This document shows positions 45,266 to 54,875 of a stretch of 64,000 bases of DNA, piece by piece. The translations under genes and the position numbers were made by a program. Numbering within the stretch: the stretch's first letter is position 1; every line of letters starts with the position of its first letter. The notes under the pieces are model-generated. The model saw nothing but the letters and a program-made list of their open reading frames with translations. It was not told where the DNA came from and made no database searches. The stretch comes from Paractinoplanes durhamensis (GTDB lineage: Bacteria; Actinomycetota; Actinomycetes; Mycobacteriales; Micromonosporaceae): positions 186,001 to 250,000 of the forward strand of contig NZ_BOML01000019.1 in NCBI RefSeq assembly GCF_016862175.1, read 5' to 3'.

Positions 45266-46735
45266 ATGGGTGACGCGAGCTTTGCGCGAACGCGCGGTGA
45301 GGTCTTCGAGTACGCCGGGGCCACGGTGGAGCTGGTTGATGCGGCCACCGTGCTGGCCGCGGCGCGGGTCAATCCGGTCGAGTTGCTCCGGCACTCGGTG
45401 TGGCCGGCTCCGGTGCGGCGGGTCGATCTGACCGTGTCCAGCGCGGATCGGGCGGATGGGGCGGTGCACGTCTTCGCCGCCTCGGTCAGCACGGCGGACG
45501 AACCCCTGTCCAAGGAGCGCATCCGCAAGCTGGTGCTCGGCAACGATCCGGTCGGGCTGCTGCTCGCCAAGCGCATCGAGCAGGGGGACCCGATCACCAC
45601 GCGACTCGTCGACGGGGTCGGGGCCGCGGCTGCCGCGGCGTACCGCAAGCTCGGTCTTGACAAACCGCCGCAGCCGGCGGGGAACCGCCGCCCGGAAACC
45701 CTCGCCGATGCCGTGGTGGGGTTGCAGGCGAGCGTGACGTACGACGAGAGCGGAACCATCGTGCGGCTGACCGCCGAGGTGCCGCGCGACGATGTGACGC
45801 CGGCGCATCTGCAGGCGTTTGTCGGGCTGACCCTGCAGACCGTGCTGGAGATCGCGGGGGCGGAGTCGCTGACCGGGCGGCGTTTCGTGGTCAGCCGGGA
45901 GCAGCTGTCGCGCACGCCGGCCACCACGCAGACGGTCACCCTCGACATGGTCGGCGGGCTCGCCGACGTGGTGGCCGAGCTGCGGCAGATCGCCGTCTCG
46001 TTCCGGCATCCGGAAGCGATGGCCCGGTGGGGGGCGCGGCGGCCGCAGGGGCTGTTGATGTACGGGCCGCCCGGCACCGGCAAGACGATGCTGTCGCGGG
46101 CGCTCGCCAACGAGATCGGGGCCGACTTCCGGGAGATTCGCACGCCGGAGATTCTCGACAAGTGGCTGGGCGGGTCGGAGCGCAACATCAAGCAGATCTT
46201 CCGGGACGCGCGGCGCTACCGGGTGCCGACGCTGATGCTGTTCGACGAGTTCGACTCGATCGTCAGCTACGCGGGGGCCGGCGGGGACGCGGCCAGCCAG
46301 GCGCTCAACGCTGTCGCGGGCATCTTCAAGCAGGAGATGAACGACCTGATCGAGGAGAACCCGAACGTGATCGTGGTGGCGACCACGAACTTCCCGCACC
46401 GGGTGGACGACTCGCTGATCCGGTCGGGGCGGTTCGACGTCAAGATCAGCGTGCCGAAGCCGGACGAGGTGAGCCGGGCCGAGATCTTCCGCAAGATGAT
46501 CCAGGGGCTGATCGCCGTGCACGAGCAGCCGGGCTTCACGATGTTCGCCGACGACATCGACCTCGCCGCGCTGGCTGCCGCCAGCCACGGCATGACCGGG
46601 GCGGACATCAAGGAGGTGCTGCGGCGCGTGCAGCTGACCAAGGCGATGCAGGACGCGCGCAGCGGCGGGAACGTCTCGCCGATCTCCCAGGAAGAGCTGC
46701 TGGCTAGCGTACGGGAACTGCTAGGTCCTCGCTGA
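45266..46735 (+). CDS. AAA+ ATPase (FtsH/SpoVK-like core)
   Basis: The 489-residue protein has an uncharacterised N-terminal half (about 1-235) and one AAA domain. Walker A is GPPGTGKT, Walker B LMLFDEFD, sensor-1 ATTNFP and the arginine-finger region DDSLIRSGRFD. No protease domain or membrane segment is present. The ATG at 45266 is used although its ribosome site is weak. It may be an unfoldase or assembly factor; the partner is unknown. It overlaps the convergent GGDEF-EAL gene by 32 bp. Confidence 0.85.
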   Translation: MGDASFARTRGEVFEYAGATVELVDAATVLAAARVNPVELLRHSVWPAPVRRVDLTVSSADRADGAVHVFAASVSTADEPLSKERIRKLVLGNDPVGLLLAKRIEQGDPITTRLVDGVGAAAAAAYRKLGLDKPPQPAGNRRPETLADAVVGLQASVTYDESGTIVRLTAEVPRDDVTPAHLQAFVGLTLQTVLEIAGAESLTGRRFVVSREQLSRTPATTQTVTLDMVGGLADVVAELRQIAVSFRHPEAMARWGARRPQGLLMYGPPGTGKTMLSRALANEIGADFREIRTPEILDKWLGGSERNIKQIFRDARRYRVPTLMLFDEFDSIVSYAGAGGDAASQALNAVAGIFKQEMNDLIEENPNVIVVATTNFPHRVDDSLIRSGRFDVKISVPKPDEVSRAEIFRKMIQGLIAVHEQPGFTMFADDIDLAALAAASHGMTGADIKEVLRRVQLTKAMQDARSGGNVSPISQEELLASVRELLGPR

Positions 46736-48938
46736 CCCGGAAATCCGGTTCGGCCACCGGGCGGCCGAAGTGGTAGCCCTGGGCCAGCAGGTAGCCGAGC
46801 CGGTACAACTCGGCGGCCTGCTCGGCGGTCTCCACGCCCTCGGCCACCGCGTCCAGGCCGAGGCCGTTGCTGACCTGGATGAGCGCGGTCGCGATCACCG
46901 CGTGCCGGCCGGCCATGGTCAGGTTGTCGACGAACGACTTGTCGACCTTCAGGACGTCCACCGGCACGGTCTGCAGCAGGCCCAGTGACGAGTGCCCGGT
47001 GCCGAAGTCGTCGAGGGCGATCCGTACGCCCAGGTCCTTGAGATCGTTGACGGCCTGCACGGCGGTGCCGCCGCCGAACACCGCGGTCTCGGTGACCTCG
47101 ATGATCAGGTGGCCGGCGTCCATCCCGGTGCACGCCAGCACGTCGGCGACGACCGCGACGAAGCCGGGCTCGTTGAGCTGGCGGGCCGACACGTTCACGC
47201 TGATCTGCTGGGGTGCGTCCGCGCCGTGCCGGTCGCGCCAGACCACGAACTGGTCGCAGGCGGTCCGCAGGATCCATTCGCCGAGCTCGACGATCAGGCC
47301 GTTCTGCTCGGCGACCGGGATGAAGTCGGCCGGACTGATGAACCCGCGCTCCGGGTGCTGCCAGCGGACCAGGGACTCGACGTATTTGGTGCGGCCGTGC
47401 GGCAGCGCGACGATCGGCTGGTAGACCATCCGGAACTGGCCGGTGTCCAGGCCCATCCGCATCTCCACGCCGAGGCGCGCGGCCTCGCCGGCCCGGTCGT
47501 CCAGGTCGGCGGTGAAGCGCCGGTGCTGGCGGCTGCCGCCCTCCTTGGCCGCGTACATCGCGACGTCGGCGCGGCGCAGCAACTCGATCGGGTCGCCGGT
47601 GGCGGCCGTGTCGGCGATGCCGAAGGTGGCCGCGATCAGCAGCTCGTGCCCGCCGACCGAGATCGGCTCGCGCAGCGATGCGGCCAGCCGGCGGACCACC
47701 GCGTCGCCCTCGGTGACCCCGGCACCCGGCATCAGCACGGCGAACTCGTCGCCGCCCATCCGGGCCGCCACGTCCTGCTCGCGCAGCGCGCCGCTGAGGC
47801 GCCCGGCCACCGCGACCAGCAGGCGGTCGCCGATGGTGTGCCCGTACAGGTCGTTGACGACCTTGAAGCCGTTGAGGTCGAGCAGGCACACCTGGGCCTC
47901 GCCGGCGGCGACCGCGTCGGTGACCGACAGCTCGAACATGCGGCGGTTGGCCAGGCCGGTCAGCTCGTCGCGCATGGCGAGGTCCTCGAGCTTCACCGAC
48001 TGCTCGCGCACCTGGCCGACGAACCCGGCCAGCCGGGCCAGGACCAGCAGGAACAGCGCGACCGCGCCGAGCCCCACGGCCAACCAGTTGATCTCGTCGC
48101 GGCGGACGCCCTGGATGAACAGGACGGCCGGCACGAGCAGGGTGCAGGCGGCGAGCAGGCTGAGCCGGCCGCGGCCGAAGTCGTTGGCGGCCGCGTTCAG
48201 CGGCCGGTGACGCGGGTACACCGACGGGTGCAGCGCGGCGCCGGCCCAGGCGACGTAGCCGAGCAGGAAGCCCGAGTTGATGATGCCGCCGGAGTATTCG
48301 GCGAACGTCTCGGTCATCGTCCAGGCCACGTCACAGCCGAGGTTGAGCAGGCAGCCGGCGGCCAGCAACAGCACGCTCGGGCTGCGGCTGCCGGTGCGGG
48401 TCAGCATCCGGGTGACGACCGTGCAGGTCAGCACGTCGAAGGTCGGGTACGCGACGGACACCAGCCGGGTCAGCATCGGGGTGTCGTGCGCGGTCAGCGT
48501 GGGCTGGATGATGAACACCCAGTAGATCAGGCCCACCCCGACGGCGATCACCGCGGCGTCGATGGCGCCGGCCAGGTCGCGCGGGCGGTCGTAGTTGCGG
48601 CGGCCCCGGGAAGCGCCGAGCAGGCCGATCCACAGCATCGGGTAGGCGAGGCCGTAAAGGGCGTCGTCGTAGTACGGGTACGGGTGGGTGCCCAGGATCA
48701 GGCCGCTCACCTCGTACACCACGTCGGCGGCGACGAATGTCAGCATGCCGCCCGCGAAGAGATACCAGGACCGGGGGTTCGGTGGCCGGTTGCGGCGCAC
48801 GCCGAGCACGGTCACCACCACCGCGGTCAGACCGAGGCCGTTGTAGACCAGCGTGGAGACCACGCTGCCCGTCGGGAGCAGCGGGTAGCCGAGGCAAACG
48901 AGCACCCCGACCGTCAGCCACGTCCACCAAGCCCGCAT
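46704..48938 (-). CDS. membrane GGDEF-EAL cyclic di-GMP enzyme
   Basis: The 744-residue protein has eight or more hydrophobic segments (residues 1-310), a GGDEF domain with ARMGGDEF (near 393) and an upstream RxxD inhibitory site (REQD), and an EAL domain with ESL as metal motif (near 521), DDFGTGHSSL and EGVET. Both catalytic motifs look intact, so it may both make and break cyclic di-GMP. It begins 48 bp after the AidB-like gene on the same strand. No clear ribosome site precedes the ATG. Its 3' end overlaps the AAA gene. Confidence 0.9.
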   Translation of the reverse strand: MRAWWTWLTVGVLVCLGYPLLPTGSVVSTLVYNGLGLTAVVVTVLGVRRNRPPNPRSWYLFAGGMLTFVAADVVYEVSGLILGTHPYPYYDDALYGLAYPMLWIGLLGASRGRRNYDRPRDLAGAIDAAVIAVGVGLIYWVFIIQPTLTAHDTPMLTRLVSVAYPTFDVLTCTVVTRMLTRTGSRSPSVLLLAAGCLLNLGCDVAWTMTETFAEYSGGIINSGFLLGYVAWAGAALHPSVYPRHRPLNAAANDFGRGRLSLLAACTLLVPAVLFIQGVRRDEINWLAVGLGAVALFLLVLARLAGFVGQVREQSVKLEDLAMRDELTGLANRRMFELSVTDAVAAGEAQVCLLDLNGFKVVNDLYGHTIGDRLLVAVAGRLSGALREQDVAARMGGDEFAVLMPGAGVTEGDAVVRRLAASLREPISVGGHELLIAATFGIADTAATGDPIELLRRADVAMYAAKEGGSRQHRRFTADLDDRAGEAARLGVEMRMGLDTGQFRMVYQPIVALPHGRTKYVESLVRWQHPERGFISPADFIPVAEQNGLIVELGEWILRTACDQFVVWRDRHGADAPQQISVNVSARQLNEPGFVAVVADVLACTGMDAGHLIIEVTETAVFGGGTAVQAVNDLKDLGVRIALDDFGTGHSSLGLLQTVPVDVLKVDKSFVDNLTMAGRHAVIATALIQVSNGLGLDAVAEGVETAEQAAELYRLGYLLAQGYHFGRPVAEPDFRVSEDLAVPVR

Positions 48939-48986
48939 GTTCAGCGAATCGGCCGTCCGGCGGGCGGTATGAGTAACGCTGCGTTG

Positions 48987-50579
48987 CTAAGCGGGTGCCG
49001 CCCGGTCCACGATCGCGGCGGTGTCCGCTCCGGCGGGCAGCGTGCCGAACGTGTGCCCCCAGTCGCCGCCCAGCCGGGAGGCGCAGAACGCGTCGGCCAC
49101 CTCGGGCGGGGCGTGCCGCACCAGCAGCGATCCCTGCAGCACCAGGGCCATCCGCTCCACCACCCGGCGCGCCTGTCCCTCGTCGGCGACGATCTTCTTC
49201 AGGTCGGTGACGGCGTCGTCGAGGCGGTGGTCGGCGCCGGCCGCGGCGTGCGCCTCGGCCAGCAGTGCCTCCAGGCTGTCCGGCTCGCGGTGCAGGGTGC
49301 GCAGCACGTCGAGAGCCTGCACGTTGCCGGAGCCCTCCCAGATCGAGTTGAGCGGGGCGTCCCGGTAGAGCCGGGGCAGGCCGGAATCCTCGACGTAGCC
49401 GTTGCCGCCGAGGCATTCGAGGGCCTCGCCGACGACGACCGGCTGGCGCTTGCACACCCAGAACTTGCCGATCGCGATGGCGAGCCGCTTGAACTGCTGC
49501 TCGTCGCGGTCGACGGCGCCGGCCAGCCGCATCGCGAGCAGGGTGGCCGCCTCCGACTCGACGGCCAGGTCGGCGAGGACGTTGCGCATGGCGGGCTGGT
49601 CGGCGAGCAGCCGGCCGAACGCGCGGCGGTGCCGGGTGTGGTGGATGGCCTGGCTGAGGGCGGCGCGCATGCCGGACGCGGAGCCGGTGACGCAGTCGAG
49701 GCGGGTCATCGCGACCATCTCGATGATGGTGCGGACGCCGCGACCCTCGTCGCCGACCAGCCAGGCGACGGTGTCGTCGAACTCCGGCTCGGAGCTGGCG
49801 TTGCTGCGGTTGCCGAGTTTGTCCTTCAGCCGCTGGATGCGGAAGACGTTCCGGGTGCCGTCCGGCAGGACCCGGGGGACCAGGAAGCAGGACAATCCGA
49901 CCTGAGTTTGGGCCAGGACGAGGAACAAATCGCACATAGGTGCACTGGTGAACCATTTGTGGCCGCGCAGTCGCCAGGTCCCATCCCCAGCATTGGTAGC
50001 AAATGTCGTATTTGCCCGCACATCCGAGCCGCCCTGCTTCTCGGTCATGCCCATGCCCGCGAGCAGCCCCCGCTTGGTGGCCGGCGCCCGCAGCCCGGGG
50101 TCGTAGTCACGACTGGCAAGAAGCGGCTCGAACATAACCGACAAATCCGAATTGTTCCGCAGAGCCGGCACCACGGCGTAGGTCATCGAGATCGGGCAGG
50201 AGTGCCCGGCCTCGACCTGAGACCACACGAACAGGCCGGCCGCCCGCGCGACATGCGCTCCGCGACGATCGTCAGTCCAGGCCGCGCCGGCGAGCCCATT
50301 TCCCACGGCCACCGACATCAACTGGTGCCAAGCGGGATGGAACTCCACCTCGTCAACGCGGTGCCCATAACGGTCGTGGGTGACAAGGCGAGGCGAGAAG
50401 CGATTGGCTTCGTCCGCCCAGCGCTGCGGCTCGGGGCTTCCGGCCAGCTTCCCGAGCCGGTGCAGATCACCCACGGCCCAGGGCGCACCCTCCCGCGCCA
50501 CCGCCGCGAGCAGGGCGGCATCGGCGGACACGTCGTAGTCGACCAGTGGCGGCGGCTGGTTGAAAACCTCGTGCGTCAC
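48987..50579 (-). CDS. AidB-like acyl-CoA dehydrogenase-fold flavoprotein
   Basis: The 530-residue protein matches the AidB branch of acyl-CoA dehydrogenases: similar length to E. coli AidB (about 540), MTEKQGGSDVRANTT as flavin region, and near the end GGNGYVEDSGLPRLYRDA and IWEGSGNVQALDVLR. AidB binds DNA and is induced by alkylation in E. coli; its chemical role is unsettled. The GTG at 50579 has a weak ribosome site. It diverges from the MCP-like gene and precedes the GGDEF-EAL gene. Confidence 0.88.
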   Translation of the reverse strand: MTHEVFNQPPPLVDYDVSADAALLAAVAREGAPWAVGDLHRLGKLAGSPEPQRWADEANRFSPRLVTHDRYGHRVDEVEFHPAWHQLMSVAVGNGLAGAAWTDDRRGAHVARAAGLFVWSQVEAGHSCPISMTYAVVPALRNNSDLSVMFEPLLASRDYDPGLRAPATKRGLLAGMGMTEKQGGSDVRANTTFATNAGDGTWRLRGHKWFTSAPMCDLFLVLAQTQVGLSCFLVPRVLPDGTRNVFRIQRLKDKLGNRSNASSEPEFDDTVAWLVGDEGRGVRTIIEMVAMTRLDCVTGSASGMRAALSQAIHHTRHRRAFGRLLADQPAMRNVLADLAVESEAATLLAMRLAGAVDRDEQQFKRLAIAIGKFWVCKRQPVVVGEALECLGGNGYVEDSGLPRLYRDAPLNSIWEGSGNVQALDVLRTLHREPDSLEALLAEAHAAAGADHRLDDAVTDLKKIVADEGQARRVVERMALVLQGSLLVRHAPPEVADAFCASRLGGDWGHTFGTLPAGADTAAIVDRAAPA

Positions 50580-50650
50580 AGCCGCAATCTACTCGCCAGT
50601 AGCTTGACCGACCACGGCCCGAACGGCGGAAGAGGTCGGACAATCGGGAA

Positions 50651-52357
50651 ATGGGCTGGACGGTTGCGCTCCGGCGGCAGGCGTTGCTGCCGGTGGTGAC
50701 CGTGGTGGCGGCGATGGTGCTGTTCCTCTTCGTGCCGCTGTGGATGGTGGCGCTGCGCGCGTTCGACGAGCTGGAACAGCGCGAGGCCGCCAACGAGGCC
50801 GACGAGCTGCGGGTGGCGCTGGACCAGCACGCCCAGCGGCTGCAGGACTTCGGCGTCACCAACTCGATCTGGACCAGCTCGTACGACGACATCCGGCACG
50901 GTGACAAACCGGGCTTCGCCGACGACCTGCCTGGCGACGTCCTCTTCGGGAAGTACGGCATCACCGCCGCCGTCGGCGTCGACCACGACGGCAACCCGCA
51001 GGTCGGCGGCCTGGTCACGATGAAGGGCTACCAGCCACTGCCGGCCGCGCTGACCGACCCGGCCGTGCTGACCAGGATGTTCCCGACCGGCGGCGACCCC
51101 GGCACCTACCGCTGCGGGCTGGTCAGCGTGACCGGCACGCCGACCGAGTTCTGCGGCTTCCCGTCCTTCCCCGACGACCGCCGGGCCTCGGCCGGCGCCC
51201 TGATCCTGATGCGCGCCCTCGACGACGCCGCGATCGCCGGCCTCGCCGGCCAGACCGGGGACGCGGTCAGCACCCGCGACGCCGTCCGCAGCGACGCCGT
51301 CACGCACCCCGTCCAGGACAGCATCTTCGGCGCGATGGCGATCACCACCAGCTTCGTCGGCGACCACCTGGCGGTGGACAGCACCATCGCCGGCGTGGAC
51401 GGCACCCCGGTCACCCTCGAAGTGACCGTCGACCGCCCGATCCGCGCCCTCGCCGAGAAGACCCTGCTGCAGATCCTGGCCGTACTGGTCGTCGCGGTGG
51501 TCGCGGTCGCCGTGGTGATCGTCCTGGTGATCCGGCGCAGCATCCGCCGCGAGGTCGAGCCGCTCAGCCGCACCACCGAGAAGATCATGCGATCCGGCGA
51601 CCTCTCGCTGCGGGTCCCCGACCGCACCGGCGAACCGGACATCCGGGCGCTCGGCCACACCATCAACGCGATGCTCGACTCGCTCGCCGCCGGCCAGACC
51701 GAGATCGCCGAGGGCCGGCGCCGCGAGGAGCAGGAACTCCAGGAGCACCGGGCCACCGAGGAACGCACGAAGCAGCAGACCGAGCAGCGGGTCCAGGCCG
51801 AATCCCAGCAGGCCATCAACGGCATCGCGGCCCAGCTGGCCGAGGCGGTCCGCGAGGTGGACGCGGCCCGAACCTCGGTGCAGGACATCAACGCCGGCGT
51901 CGCGACCGCCCAGAACGCGACCGAGGAGCTGTCCGGCCACGCGGCGGAAGCGGACCGGGCCGCCGAGGCCCTGTCGGTGAGCCTGCCCGCAACGAGGGAG
52001 ATGGTCGCGATGATCTCGTCGATCGCCGGCCAGACCCGCATGCTGGCCCTCAACGCGACGATCGAGGCGGCCCGGGCAGGCGAGGCGGGCACCGGTTTCG
52101 CGGTGGTGGCGGGCGAGGTCAAGAAACTGGCCGACGACACCGCCGACTCGGCCGACCGGATCACCGCCACGCTGGGCACGCTGACGACGACCGCCACCGA
52201 CGTCTCCGAGGCGGTAGCCACCATGAACGACAACATCGGCAGCGTCCGCGACGCCATCGCCGAGGTGCGTGCGGTAGCCGGAAACCAGCAACACACCTTC
52301 GGTGATCTCATCGATCAGGTCCAGGCGGCGATCAGGCGCATCGACGAGTTGCGCTGA
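50651..52357 (+). CDS. MCP-like receptor with CHASE4-type sensor
   Basis: The 568-residue protein has a membrane segment at the N terminus, a periplasmic-side region of about 230 residues resembling CHASE4 ([15 protein letters not shown]), a second membrane segment (about 278-300), a HAMP domain, and a shortened methyl-accepting signalling domain. [20 protein letters not shown] and [15 protein letters not shown] are the core hairpin tip. It should signal through CheA-type kinases, but no chemotaxis genes are near. Non-motile actinomycetes also have such proteins; Actinoplanes has motile spores. Its stop is followed directly by the dispersed repeat. Confidence 0.88.
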   Translation: MGWTVALRRQALLPVVTVVAAMVLFLFVPLWMVALRAFDELEQREAANEADELRVALDQHAQRLQDFGVTNSIWTSSYDDIRHGDKPGFADDLPGDVLFGKYGITAAVGVDHDGNPQVGGLVTMKGYQPLPAALTDPAVLTRMFPTGGDPGTYRCGLVSVTGTPTEFCGFPSFPDDRRASAGALILMRALDDAAIAGLAGQTGDAVSTRDAVRSDAVTHPVQDSIFGAMAITTSFVGDHLAVDSTIAGVDGTPVTLEVTVDRPIRALAEKTLLQILAVLVVAVVAVAVVIVLVIRRSIRREVEPLSRTTEKIMRSGDLSLRVPDRTGEPDIRALGHTINAMLDSLAAGQTEIAEGRRREEQELQEHRATEERTKQQTEQRVQAESQQAINGIAAQLAEAVREVDAARTSVQDINAGVATAQNATEELSGHAAEADRAAEALSVSLPATREMVAMISSIAGQTRMLALNATIEAARAGEAGTGFAVVAGEVKKLADDTADSADRITATLGTLTTTATDVSEAVATMNDNIGSVRDAIAEVRAVAGNQQHTFGDLIDQVQAAIRRIDELR

Positions 52358-52804
52358 CTATGAGTACGGGGATAGGCCGAGTCCACTGAGAGCAGCGAAG
52401 CTGCGTGCATCCTTACGGCCGTTGGCGACCTGGCGGCGAAGCCGCCTGCCGGCACGCCTCGAGCGCATCCGATGTGGCCACCCCTGCTGCTCGGCCGGTG
52501 ACCCATTCGAATTCCGCCGGACGTCCGTATTCCGATGCCGGGTCGGCGTGAAGCCTCGTCGGCCGGCGACGAGAACCGGGCGGCCTGTGGATGGTCGGGG
52601 ACCGGGAGCGCTGACAGTGTCACCGTCATGAGACATGTGCGCTCGAGTGTCGCCGGCGCGGCGGCCCCGATCCGGCCTGACTGCTGATGTGGCCCGGGCG
52701 GGACATCTGATCGGACGTCGGTACGCTGTATGCACCGTCCGTCATCGATCTGTTGCCCTTGCTGCCAACGGAAATGCCAGGGTGACCTGACGGGAGACGT
52801 AGGA
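52358..52804. other. 447-bp intergenic region with dispersed repeat
   Basis: It begins with the left copy of the 76-bp dispersed repeat. TGACAGTGTCA (52612-52622) is a perfect 11-bp palindrome and may be an operator. The downstream gene has GGGAGA before its GTG. The minus-strand frames here are shadows or repeat-derived and are not called. Confidence 0.5.
52359..52434 (+). repeat. 76-bp dispersed repeat, left copy
   Basis: This segment matches the reverse complement of 55728-55803 with only scattered mismatches and one or two small gaps. It starts TATGAGTACGGGGATAGG and ends GGCCGTTGGCGACC. It directly follows the MCP gene's stop. Confidence 0.88.
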
Positions 52805-53743
52805 GTGAAAGACCTGCGACCGACAACCACCGGACGAGCGCTCGACGCCACCTGGGTAACGGCGGCCGGCCGCCGACCGTACGGGAATTGGGTGCGACGC
52901 GTGGCCGGTCCGGCGAGCCGTGCCGGACTTCGGGCCGGCCAGGTTGTGTCGATCTTCAAACGCGTCCTGGGTTACCTGCTCGCGGCCAACGCGCACCTGA
53001 TCGGCATGGCGGTGAGTCGCGTGCGACGGGATCGCGCTGAGGTCGGCCGGGCCGCACCCCCGGCACTCGATCGGGCGCGAGCCTGGGAAGCCGGCGTGAT
53101 CGAGGCGACCACCCGGCTGGTGGGCCAGGCCGAGGACGAACTTGCCGGCAACACCGCGGACGCGTGGCTCGACCGGATGTCCATGCCGCAGGCTGTCTTC
53201 GATGCCCTCGACGCGTATCTCGCCGCGTTCGGCGATCCGATGACGCCGGACGCCGCGGTCGAGCATCGCAGTCGACGCCGGGCATGGCTCTGGCTGGCCA
53301 TGGACAACTGGCATCGCAGTCCGGACTACTCCGACGACGCGGGCTGTCCCATGCCGTCGTTGCGTGCAGGCAGGCTGGCGACCCACAGGCGGGTGCGCGA
53401 CGCCTTGGCCGACCCGACGCTTGGCGAGGGGGTGGCGCGGGACCTGCTCGCATCGAGCCGCCTCGAATGGCTCATGGCCGTCGGGCGCAGGGCTGAGGAT
53501 CCGCCCAACTCCTACAACCTGCCACCGTCGTGGGTCCAGGCCGCCCTGGACGCCTACTTCGCGGCGAAGTCCGACGTGGAGCTAGACGATCCGGATATAC
53601 CTTTATATCCGGATTTGCACCTAGTATCGGAGACTGTAGTGCGAGCTGCAATGGCAGACTATTGCCCGGAATGCCCACATAATCTACATTGGTCCGAGGG
53701 GTTACCGGCCCCGGTTCGGGCCGCGCTCGACGCTCTCGGCTAG
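52805..53743 (+). CDS. protein of unknown function
   Basis: The 312-residue product is not recognised. It is mainly helical with many Asp/Ala and has a motif DYCPECPHNLHW near the end that could hold a metal through two Cys and two His. The GTG at 52805 is chosen for the GGGAGA seven bases upstream. The first part has high-GC codons, but from about 53585 codons become markedly AT-richer, which marks a mosaic or recent origin of the C terminus. An 11-bp perfect inverted repeat lies at that junction. No function is assigned. Confidence 0.6.
   Translation: MKDLRPTTTGRALDATWVTAAGRRPYGNWVRRVAGPASRAGLRAGQVVSIFKRVLGYLLAANAHLIGMAVSRVRRDRAEVGRAAPPALDRARAWEAGVIEATTRLVGQAEDELAGNTADAWLDRMSMPQAVFDALDAYLAAFGDPMTPDAAVEHRSRRRAWLWLAMDNWHRSPDYSDDAGCPMPSLRAGRLATHRRVRDALADPTLGEGVARDLLASSRLEWLMAVGRRAEDPPNSYNLPPSWVQAALDAYFAAKSDVELDDPDIPLYPDLHLVSETVVRAAMADYCPECPHNLHWSEGLPAPVRAALDALG
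53589..53614. repeat. 11-bp perfect inverted repeat inside a coding region
   Basis: ATCCGGATATA (53589-53599) and TATATCCGGAT (53604-53614) are perfect complements over a 4-base loop. It lies where the codon use of the host gene switches to AT-rich. Confidence 0.85.
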
Positions 53744-53992
53744 GTGCCCGAAGTCTGCATACGCGCCGGGGTCGTTTTTGCGCGCTAGGTCTCGGAGGAA
53801 GCGGTAAGATCCCCCGAAACGGTTTGCAATTGCGCACCGCACGTCACTAGTGGTACCTCTGCGGTTACCCTGCGAGAGGGTCGGCGCTCCACTCATAACG
53901 TGGAGCCAGCTACGGCCCGCTGGTGCTTCCGGACGTGTTAAGGGTGTCGAAAAATAGAAGAACCTGGACGCTTCGGGAAGGCCAATTCAAAA

Positions 53993-54424
53993 ATGACGCC
54001 TGAGCTTGGGGAGGGTGTAGCCGACGAGATCGGCGATAACGTGCCGGCCGGCGGTAGGGGCAGAGCAAAGCCAGTGTCCGAGTTGCGCGCACCGCTCCGG
54101 GCGCGCATCGCTGAGTTGCTCCTGAGCGAAGATCAGTACAGCACGAAATGGCGGAAGTATGTGCAGCGGGCTCGGGGCGAGATCTCCTGGGATGCCGTGG
54201 CACAGGTCATAGCGGAAGATGCGGACATAGCGGCAGATCCGGACGGCGAGAATCCCAACTATTATCGAAAGTACAGTCGGCCGGTGGCCGCCGCGCTGAA
54301 GCCGGCGGGCGTCGGACCCAACTGGGGAACGCTGAACAGGATCATGGCGGCCTTCAAGATGACCAAGGCGCACCGCGATGAGCTTCTCGTCCTGATGCGT
54401 AAGGCCGATGCAGGCAGTCAATAG
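53993..54424 (+). CDS. small basic protein of unknown function
   Basis: The 143-residue protein is charged and helical. A segment SWDAVAQVIAEDADI and NWGTLNRIMAAFKMTKAHRDE resemble repeated helix pairs such as those of an XRE-like DNA-binding domain, but a clear helix-turn-helix is not seen. A GAAGG lies about 11 bases before the ATG. It is followed by a good terminator and then a DUF397 gene. In actinomycetes DUF397 usually pairs with an XRE regulator, so this protein may play that part; this is an inference. Confidence 0.58.
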   Translation: MTPELGEGVADEIGDNVPAGGRGRAKPVSELRAPLRARIAELLLSEDQYSTKWRKYVQRARGEISWDAVAQVIAEDADIAADPDGENPNYYRKYSRPVAAALKPAGVGPNWGTLNRIMAAFKMTKAHRDELLVLMRKADAGSQ

Positions 54425-54447
54425 CTATTTGTGAATGCTTTCGACAG

Positions 54448-54486
54448 CTCCGGATGGCATGGTCAATCCTTGCCGTCCGGAGTTTT
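54448..54486 (+). terminator. intrinsic terminator with U-tract
   Basis: CTCCGGATGGCA pairs with TGCCGTCCGGAG over an 11-base loop (12-bp stem with one wobble) and is followed by TTTT. It lies 23 bp after the stop of the preceding gene. Confidence 0.9.
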
Positions 54487-54641
54487 CCGGCTCCGTCCCC
54501 GATAGCTCGTTGTGGCGCATAGTGGCGCATTGTGCGGCAGAAGCCCGCAGTAGTTCGCGCACGTCCGCACTAGGGTTCCTCGATTCGTTTATGGTCCGGC
54601 AGCAGGCATTTTGCCGGCCAAAACGGAACGAGGAGAATTCC

Positions 54642-54842
54642 ATGCCGCTTACTGCGGACGGCAAGAGGCGGAAGTCCGAGCGGTGCTTCTCGAACCCTTC
54701 CTGCGTGTGGGTCGCGCTGGTCACCGATAAGGTCGAGTTGTCGGACAGCGCCGACGGAGGCCGGGTCCTCCGGTTCGAATCCCGCGAATGGGGTGCGTTT
54801 ATCGCCGGCGTCAAGAACGGCGAATTCGATTGGCCGCGGTGA
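54642..54842 (+). CDS. DUF397 protein
   Basis: The 66-residue protein ends with VLRFESREWGAFIAGVKNGE, the DUF397 hallmark, after CVWVALVTDKVELSDSADG. DUF397 proteins are small partners of XRE regulators in actinomycetes, including pairs involved in development. GGAG precedes the ATG at 54642. The longer frame from 54435 crosses the terminator and is not coding. The usual adjacent XRE gene is not obvious; the preceding gene may stand in for it. Confidence 0.85.
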   Translation: MPLTADGKRRKSERCFSNPSCVWVALVTDKVELSDSADGGRVLRFESREWGAFIAGVKNGEFDWPR

Positions 54843-54875
54843 TCGGTGACCGGTGATCGGTGACCGCCGGCCGGG

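Noticed and set aside
50651..52357. Chemotaxis operon around the MCP-like gene
   Set aside because: No CheA, CheW or other chemotaxis gene lies nearby.
52315..52959. Minus-strand frame holding ASLLSVDSAYPRTH, similar to one at 55703-55954
   Set aside because: The shared peptide comes from the two copies of the dispersed repeat, not from a conserved protein.
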